Assembly: GCA_021413665.1 (NCBI GenBank)
Contig: JAIOPW010000292.1
Location: 1-7,218 of the forward strand
DNA from: Rhodocyclales bacterium
GTDB taxonomy: Bacteria > Pseudomonadota > Gammaproteobacteria > Burkholderiales > Rhodocyclaceae
Length of the DNA stretch: 7,218 nt
Direction of reading: 5' to 3'
Shown here one piece after another: positions 1 to 7,218 of the stretch; the first letter of the stretch is position 1, and every line of letters begins with the position of its first letter. The notes beneath the pieces are model-generated. The model saw nothing but the letters and a program-made list of their open reading frames with translations. It did not search any database and was not told the origin of the DNA. Position numbers and translations under genes: made by a program.

Positions 1-543
1 GCCGACCGGCTGACGCTGGAAGAGGGCGACTTTTCCCTGTCGCGGGTCATCGCCGAAACCTGCGGCACGCAGGAAGCCGCGGCGCGGGCGAAAGGACTCG
101 ACCTGGTTCGGGAGATCGCCGCCGACGTGCCCGATCAGCTCTGCGGCGATGCCCGGCGCTTGGGGCAAGTCGTGCTCAACTTCATCGACAATGCCGTCAA
201 GTTTTCCGACCACGGGCAGATCCGCGTGCGAGCCAGCGCAGACGCGCAGGACAGCCATGGCGTGCAACTGCGGATCGAGGTCGCCGACCAGGGCATGGGC
301 ATCGGCGCCGGGCAGCAGTCGCGGCTGTTCGAGGCCTTCACCCAGGCCGACGATTCGATGACCCGCGCGCATGGCGGCACCGGACTTGGCCTCGCCATCT
401 CGCGGCGCATCGCGCGACTGATGGGGGGCGATGTCGGCGTGACCAGTCAGGAAGGCCTCGGCAGTACGTTCTGGCTCAGCATTCCGCTGCGGCGGGCGAG
501 CGCCAACCCGCCAGCGGAGGGTGCGACGGCAGTTACGCCCTGA
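1..543 (+). CDS. Sensor histidine kinase, C-terminal part (5' end outside window)
   Basis: The frame is open from base 1, so this is the last 180 residues of a longer protein. It begins with ADRLTLEEGDF, which aligns with the segment just after the dimerisation helices of the two other kinases here (AGRLQLE..DF). A complete HATPase_c domain follows. The N box is LNFIDNAVKF (N60, N64 of the visible part), the G1 box is DQGMG (96-100), the F box region is LFEAFTQAD, and the G2 box is GGTGLGL (125-131), followed by LGSTFW. These are the ATP-binding motifs of HPK-type kinases, so the ATPase module looks functional. The phospho-accepting histidine and any sensor domains lie upstream. The protein ends about 17 residues after the ATPase domain at a TGA (541-543), and that TGA sits inside receiver-coding sequence of another frame. 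It was therefore probably once a hybrid kinase. It is convergent with the next gene and more divergent than the two minus-strand kinases are from each other. Confidence 0.93.
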   Translation, partial: ADRLTLEEGDFSLSRVIAETCGTQEAAARAKGLDLVREIAADVPDQLCGDARRLGQVVLNFIDNAVKFSDHGQIRVRASADAQDSHGVQLRIEVADQGMGIGAGQQSRLFEAFTQADDSMTRAHGGTGLGLAISRRIARLMGGDVGVTSQEGLGSTFWLSIPLRRASANPPAEGATAVTP

Positions 544-625
544 TCCTGATGGACATGCCGATTCCGGCGCTGACCGCCGATGTGCTGTACGAGGTCGTGT
601 TGCGCTGGTTGCGGAAGCCGCAGGC

Positions 626-629
<4 letters not shown>
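525..629 (+). pseudogene. Remnant of a response-regulator receiver domain, frameshifted off the upstream kinase
   Basis: In the third forward frame, 34 codons ending in TAG at 627-629 read DGSYALILMDMPIP and then ALTADVLYEVVLRWLRKPQA. The first part matches the phospho-acceptor strand of the receiver domains in the neighbouring kinases (AYDLILMDMQMP). The second matches their last helix (EPDALYQTLLLWLSA, EPELLFAALLRWLP). The 18 bases at 540-557 are identical to the coding strand of the HK2 receiver (complement of 6155-6172). Missing are the N-terminal acidic pair and the middle of the fold with the conserved Thr and Lys, so about 34 of the usual 120 residues remain. The simplest reading is that the upstream kinase lost its receiver by two deletions, one of which shifted the frame. 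No separate start or ribosome site is apparent, so independent translation is unlikely. Confidence 0.72.
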
Positions 630-3793
<3,164 letters not shown>

Positions 3794-3931
3794 GACATTT
3801 GATAGTGGATGCTACACGATCCAAACCCACAGCATGGATTTTCAGCGTCGGCCGCGCGCCCGGCGGTGCATGGCCGCTTCCGGCGCCGAGGCGCGAGTGC
3901 CGACGGAGATTCCGGGTGGTCACGGCGCGGA
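3794..3931 (-). promoter_or_regulatory. Intergenic region between HD-GYP gene and HK1; possible HK1 promoter zone
   Basis: This 138-bp gap is the only substantial non-coding space in the window. The half next to the HD-GYP gene (about 3846-3931) is very GC-rich, with no hairpin followed by a T-run on the minus strand, so no intrinsic terminator is evident. The half next to HK1 (about 3791-3845) is clearly richer in A and T than its surroundings, as expected of a promoter. No confident sigma-70 pair can be named: TTGGAT and TATCAA occur but only 14 bases apart. The AT shift makes a separate HK1 promoter plausible, while lack of a terminator leaves read-through from the HD-GYP gene possible. 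Confidence 0.35.
3809..3835. repeat. Short imperfect dyad upstream of HK1 (possible operator)
   Basis: ATGCT at 3809-3813 and its inverse AGCAT at 3831-3835 are separated by 17 bases. Their centres are 22 bp apart, about two helical turns, so both half-sites would face the same side of the helix. The dyad lies in the AT-richer part of the gap just upstream of HK1. Five-base arms are short and can arise by chance, so this is only a candidate regulator site. Confidence 0.15.
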
Positions 3932-5230
3932 TCAACGCAGGATTCGCTGCCGCATCACATAGATGTCGCTGCTACGGCCCGCATTCTTCTCCGCGGACGC
4001 CAGTTGGTCGATCTGCCGTCGGTCCATTACCGTGCCTTTCGACAGCAGCAGGAAACCGTCGGGATGCATCACATCCCGCGTCAGCAGCATGCCTTCCTGC
4101 AGATGGCCGGCGGTAACGCGGATTTCATCGATCTCGTCGCTTTCATCGAAGTCCAGCAGCGGCTCCAGGCGGTCGATAACTTCCGGGTCATAGCGATGGC
4201 CGCGACCCTCGACCAGATAGCGGCGGCTTTCCTTTTTGGACATCGGCGTAGTGGTCAGCGCCCCGCTGCGGAAGTCGTCATAGTCGCTCACGGCGCTGAT
4301 GATGCGGGCACCCAGCGGAATTTCGAGTCCGCTGCGACCCTCGGGAAAGCCGGAGCCATCGTAGTGTTCGTGATGGCAGCGGACGATCGCGGCGATACCC
4401 GTCAGCGCCTCGATCTTCGCCAGCGCGTCGGCCCCCAGCGCCGGATGCCGTCGATAGAGGGCCGACTGCTCGGCATTCATGGTGTTGACCGGCTTCTTCA
4501 ACAACTCGTCGGGAAAGCCAATCTTGCCGATGTCGTGCAACAGCGCGGCAACAAACACGTCCTGGGCTTCTGCTGTGTCCATGCCCATGTCGCTAGCCAG
4601 TTGGCGCGAAAGATCTGCCACGCGACGGGAATGTTCGCCGATCGAGGCGCCGCGCAACTCGGCCAGGGTGTTGATGGCCATCAGCGTGCCGAAGTAGGAT
4701 TTCTTCAAGGCCACGTGCTCCGCCTCGACGTTTTCCAGCGCCCGCTTGAGCGCCTGCGTCCGCTCCGTCACCAGGACCGCGAGGCGGGTATTCTGGTCGG
4801 CCAAATGGTCGCGGGCCGCCTTGAGTTCGAGCTGGGTGCGTACGCGGGCGAGCACAATGGCCGGATTGATCGGCTTGGTAATGTAATCGACCGCACCGAG
4901 CTCGAGCCCGCGCTGTTCGTTTTCCATGGAATTCATCGCCGTGACGAAAATCACCGGCAACTCGCTGCTGGCCGGCGCTTCGCGCAGCCTGGCCAGCACC
5001 GTATAGCCGTTCATTTCCGGCATCATCACGTCGAGCAGCATCAGGTCGGGGCGCGGCTCGGTGGCCACCGCCCGCAACGCCTCGGCGCCGGAACGGGCGA
5101 TGCGCACCCGAAAGTGCGGTTGCAACACCGCGTTGAGTACGCCGAGATTCGCCGGCTCGTCGTCGACCACGAGTATCGTCGCCTTGGCAAGGTCCGGATT
5201 CGCTTTTCCCACAGCGGGTGTTCTGCCCAT
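3932..5230 (-). CDS. Response regulator with HD-GYP domain, probable cyclic di-GMP phosphodiesterase
   Basis: This 432-residue cytoplasmic protein should hydrolyse c-di-GMP under control of phosphorylation. The receiver domain (about 17-132) has the acidic pair D23/D24, phospho-acceptor D67 in LLLDVMMPEMNGY, T97 and K119 (ITKPI). A helical linker (about 133-180) leads to the HD-GYP domain (about 183-360). Its motifs are GEHSRRVA (H200), LLHDIGKIGFPDELLKKP (H232/D233, K236), RRHPALGADAL (H262), HHEHYDGSGFPEG (H286/H287, D291) and ISAVSDYDDF (D316). These supply the metal ligands of the family. GYP is GFP here, and the usual DALTS.RPYR stretch is replaced by DYDDFRSGALTTTPMSKKE, a variant I believe is shared by a proteobacterial subfamily. 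A C-terminal segment (about 366-432, with LQEGMLL.RDV..PDGFLLLSKGT) is also seen in other HD-GYP proteins. The ATG start is supported by GAGG seven bases upstream. It lies 12 bp after HK2 and is the likely phosphorelay end point. RpfG is the best-known protein of similar layout. Confidence 0.95.
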   Translation of the reverse strand: MGRTPAVGKANPDLAKATILVVDDEPANLGVLNAVLQPHFRVRIARSGAEALRAVATEPRPDLMLLDVMMPEMNGYTVLARLREAPASSELPVIFVTAMNSMENEQRGLELGAVDYITKPINPAIVLARVRTQLELKAARDHLADQNTRLAVLVTERTQALKRALENVEAEHVALKKSYFGTLMAINTLAELRGASIGEHSRRVADLSRQLASDMGMDTAEAQDVFVAALLHDIGKIGFPDELLKKPVNTMNAEQSALYRRHPALGADALAKIEALTGIAAIVRCHHEHYDGSGFPEGRSGLEIPLGARIISAVSDYDDFRSGALTTTPMSKKESRRYLVEGRGHRYDPEVIDRLEPLLDFDESDEIDEIRVTAGHLQEGMLLTRDVMHPDGFLLLSKGTVMDRRQIDQLASAEKNAGRSSDIYVMRQRILR

Positions 5231-5237
5231 GTTTCCG

Positions 5238-5241
5238 CCTC
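5238..5241 (-). promoter_or_regulatory. Ribosome binding site of the HD-GYP gene
   Basis: On the minus strand the 12-bp gap after the TAA of HK2 reads cgaggcggaaac before the ATG. GAGG lies seven bases from the start codon, an ideal Shine-Dalgarno position. It fixes the start at 5230 and supports co-translation of HK2 and the regulator from one transcript. Confidence 0.7.
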
Positions 5242-5242
5242 G

Positions 5243-7218
5243 TTACTTTTCCGGCGCCTGCCGTATCAGGTCCCGCAGCGTCACCAGCGCGGCCGGATAA
5301 TCGAATACCGCGACCTGCCGTCCCAGTTGCGCCGCGCCCGCTCCCAGCGTTGCCAGCAACAGCGGTTGGTGGGCCTCGAACAAGTCGCCGGCCGCCGTGT
5401 CGTCGCTGGCCAGCAGGGCGTCGAGCCGGCCGAGCACCGCCTTCGAGGTTTCCGGATCGGCACTCAGCAGGTCCACAGAGGAAAGAGCGCCCGAGGCGCT
5501 CGCCAGCGCGGAAGCCAGGGCCGCCAGTTCAAGGCGAACGGCATCGATTTCAGGCCGGATGTCGTCGCCACCCATGCTCCCTTGCCGGCTCGCCCGCAAT
5601 ACATCTTCCAGGCGTCCCGCCATTGCCGCCAGACGCTCGGCCCCGAGGGTGGCTCCCGTTCCCTTGAGGGTGTGCGCCAGGCGCCGCGCCGTGGCGTGGT
5701 CGCCGGCTGCCAGGCTGGCGTCCAGTTGCATCATGTCATCGACGTGCGACTCGACAAAGCGATGCAGCGTGTCGAGGTACTTGTCGGTCTTGCCCCGCAA
5801 TACCAACAAGCCCTGTGCCACGTTCATGCCGGGCACGACGGCCAGGCGCGCCAGGGCGTGTTCGGTGGCCGACGTCCCGGCCGGGGCCGGCGACGCAACA
5901 GGCGTTTGGTCGGACACGCCGGTTGTTCGCGCCGGCTCGCGCGCGGCACCAGCCGACAACCACAGCAGCAAGGTCTGGTAGAGCGCGTCGGGCTCGACCG
6001 GCTTGGCGATGAAGTCGTTCATGCCCGCTTCTTCACAGGCACGGCGGTCCTCGTCGAAGGCATTGGCCGTCATCGCCAGGATCGGCGTGGTCTCCCATCC
6101 CGGCAGGGCGCGTATGGCGCGGGTGGCTTCGAGGCCGTCCATGTGGGGCATCTGCATGTCCATCAGGATCAGGTCGTAGGCTGTGGCGCGCGCCATGTCC
6201 ACGGCTTCGCGACCGTCCACCGCCGTGTCGACCGCGAGGCCCGCGCCGTGCAGCAGATCCAGCGCCACTCCGCGGTTGATCGCGTTATCCTCCGCCAGCA
6301 GCAGCCGGGCGCCGCCATGGTCATGCCGCAAGCGCGTTTCAACCTGCTCCATGTCGAAAGTCGCCGCAGCCGTGGGCATGATGTCGCGGCCCCGTTGCAG
6401 GCGCGCGGTAAACCAGAAGGTGCTGCCCAGCCCCGGCGTGCTGTCGGCGCCGACTTCGCCACCCATCAGATGAGCCAAGCGGCGGGTAATGGCAAGCCCC
6501 AGGCCGGTGCCACCGTGCTTGCGCGTGATCGACATGTCGGCTTGCTCAAAGGCATTGAACAGCCGCGCCATCGCTTCCGGCGCAATGCCGACGCCGGTGT
6601 CGGCGACCTCGAAGCGCACCAGCATGTCATCGCCCTGATCTTCAAGCAGAACGGCGCGCAGGGTGACGGCCCCCGCCTCGGTGAACTTGACGGCGTTGCC
6701 GGCATAGTTGAGCAGCGCCTGGCGCAATCGCGTCACGTCGCCGCGCAAGCACGGTGGAACGGCATCGAAGTCGAGCTCGACCCGGAGTCCCTTGGCCCGC
6801 GCCGATTCACCGATAAAAGAGGCCACGTTGTCGAGAACGGCGGAGAGGTGGAAATCGATGTGTTCCAGTTGCAGCCGGCCGGCCTCGATCTTGGACAGGT
6901 CGAGGATGTCGTTGATGATGGAGAGCAGGTGTCGTCCGGCGCCGTCGATCTTGTCCAGCCGCTCCGCTTGCTGCGGCGTCGCCCCATCGCGCCGAAGGAT
7001 GTGGCAGAGGCCGATGATCGCGTTCATCGGCGTGCGGATCTCATGGCTCATGTTGGCCAGAAAGGCGCTCTTGGCGACGTTGGCGGCTTCGGCCTGCTGT
7101 CGCGCGGCAACCAGTTCCGCCGTGCGCCGCGACACCAGTTCTTCCAGATGGTGCCGATGCGCATCCAGTTCCTCGCCGATGCGCTTCTTCTCGGTGATGT
7201 CTTCCTTCACCGCGACGT
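5243..7218 (-). CDS. Hybrid sensor histidine kinase with receiver and Hpt domains (HK2), N-terminus outside window
   Basis: The frame stays open to the window edge. The GTG at 7208-7210 is internal, because the codons before it continue the PAS-tail motif VAVKEDITEKK, equivalent to HYVAIKEDITEKK in HK1. Counting that GTG as residue 1, a coiled coil (about 5-45) precedes HisKA (MSHEIRTPMNAIIG, H56). The ATPase domain has N169/N172 in LNYAGNAVKF, DTGVG at 205-209 and GGTGLGL at 233-239. The receiver has E307/D308, phospho-acceptor D351, T381 and K403. The Hpt domain has AHTLKGTG (H513). All relay residues are intact. About 80 further residues (575-655, with LFEAHQPLLLATLG and FDYPAALVTLRDLIR) form a helical tail that HK1 lacks; similar tails occur after Hpt in other hybrid kinases. 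The gene ends with TAA 12 bp before the HD-GYP regulator, so the two probably form an operon and a cognate relay. The missing part probably carries at least one PAS domain. Confidence 0.95.
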   Translation of the reverse strand, partial: VAVKEDITEKKRIGEELDAHRHHLEELVSRRTAELVAARQQAEAANVAKSAFLANMSHEIRTPMNAIIGLCHILRRDGATPQQAERLDKIDGAGRHLLSIINDILDLSKIEAGRLQLEHIDFHLSAVLDNVASFIGESARAKGLRVELDFDAVPPCLRGDVTRLRQALLNYAGNAVKFTEAGAVTLRAVLLEDQGDDMLVRFEVADTGVGIAPEAMARLFNAFEQADMSITRKHGGTGLGLAITRRLAHLMGGEVGADSTPGLGSTFWFTARLQRGRDIMPTAAATFDMEQVETRLRHDHGGARLLLAEDNAINRGVALDLLHGAGLAVDTAVDGREAVDMARATAYDLILMDMQMPHMDGLEATRAIRALPGWETTPILAMTANAFDEDRRACEEAGMNDFIAKPVEPDALYQTLLLWLSAGAAREPARTTGVSDQTPVASPAPAGTSATEHALARLAVVPGMNVAQGLLVLRGKTDKYLDTLHRFVESHVDDMMQLDASLAAGDHATARRLAHTLKGTGATLGAERLAAMAGRLEDVLRASRQGSMGGDDIRPEIDAVRLELAALASALASASGALSSVDLLSADPETSKAVLGRLDALLASDDTAAGDLFEAHQPLLLATLGAGAAQLGRQVAVFDYPAALVTLRDLIRQAPEK
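6871..6958 (-). repeat. HK2 copy of a highly conserved DNA block shared with HK1
   Basis: This is the direct-repeat partner of 2008-2095 (81 of 88 bases identical), encoding the same dimerisation-domain segment of HK2. The two copies lie about 4.9 kb apart in the same orientation. Recombination between them would delete the HD-GYP gene and leave one chimaeric kinase. Confidence 0.7.

Noticed and set aside
3799..4116. A 105-codon plus-strand open frame in the HK1/HD-GYP gap region
   Set aside because: Most of it is antisense to the HD-GYP C-terminus. It has no recognisable motif or ribosome site.
5218..5667. A 149-codon plus-strand frame opposite the end of HK2
   Set aside because: It is Pro/Arg-rich antisense sequence opposite the HK2 Hpt domain and tail, with no motif support.

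Overview
The window is a dense, GC-rich signalling locus. It holds parts or all of three sensor histidine kinases and one c-di-GMP phosphodiesterase response regulator, with no RNA genes, mobile elements or CRISPR arrays visible. The high GC content, the abundance of PAS-containing hybrid kinases with C-terminal Hpt domains, the short two-helix membrane anchor and the HD-GYP regulator suggest a betaproteobacterium, possibly a Rhodocyclales-like environmental species. That placement is an inference from gene style only.

Layout, left to right. Positions 1-543 (+ strand) carry the end of a histidine kinase: the tail of its dimerisation domain and a complete ATPase domain. Its reading frame stops inside a decayed receiver-domain remnant (525-629) that is readable only in another frame. 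The stop codon of that remnant overlaps, within a CTAG palindrome, the stop codon of the convergent gene at 626-3793 (- strand). That gene is a full-length membrane-anchored hybrid kinase (HK1: two membrane helices, three PAS domains, HisKA, ATPase, receiver, Hpt). Upstream of HK1 is a 138-bp gap (3794-3931), the only real intergenic space. Next come a REC/HD-GYP response regulator (3932-5230, - strand) and, 12 bp further upstream, a second hybrid kinase (HK2, 5243 to beyond 7218, - strand). The N-terminal sensory part of HK2 lies outside the window.

The minus-strand order of transcription is HK2, then HD-GYP regulator, then HK1. HK2 and the regulator are almost certainly co-transcribed; HK1 may be co-transcribed or may have its own promoter in the 138-bp gap. 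HK1 and HK2 are close paralogues from the last PAS motif through the Hpt domain. Each has the complete His-Asp-His series of a multistep phosphorelay but no output domain, so the HD-GYP regulator between them is the natural final Asp acceptor. Signals sensed by PAS domains would then control c-di-GMP breakdown, and through it motility or biofilm behaviour.

The locus belongs to known families, and I do not see a wholly new kind of system. The points most worth checking are the receiver-domain remnant, the HK1 start region (codon-position composition favours another reading frame, joined at a GTGA overlap or separated by a one-base slip in a five-base homopolymer), and the partly conserved tandem kinases flanking one shared regulator.
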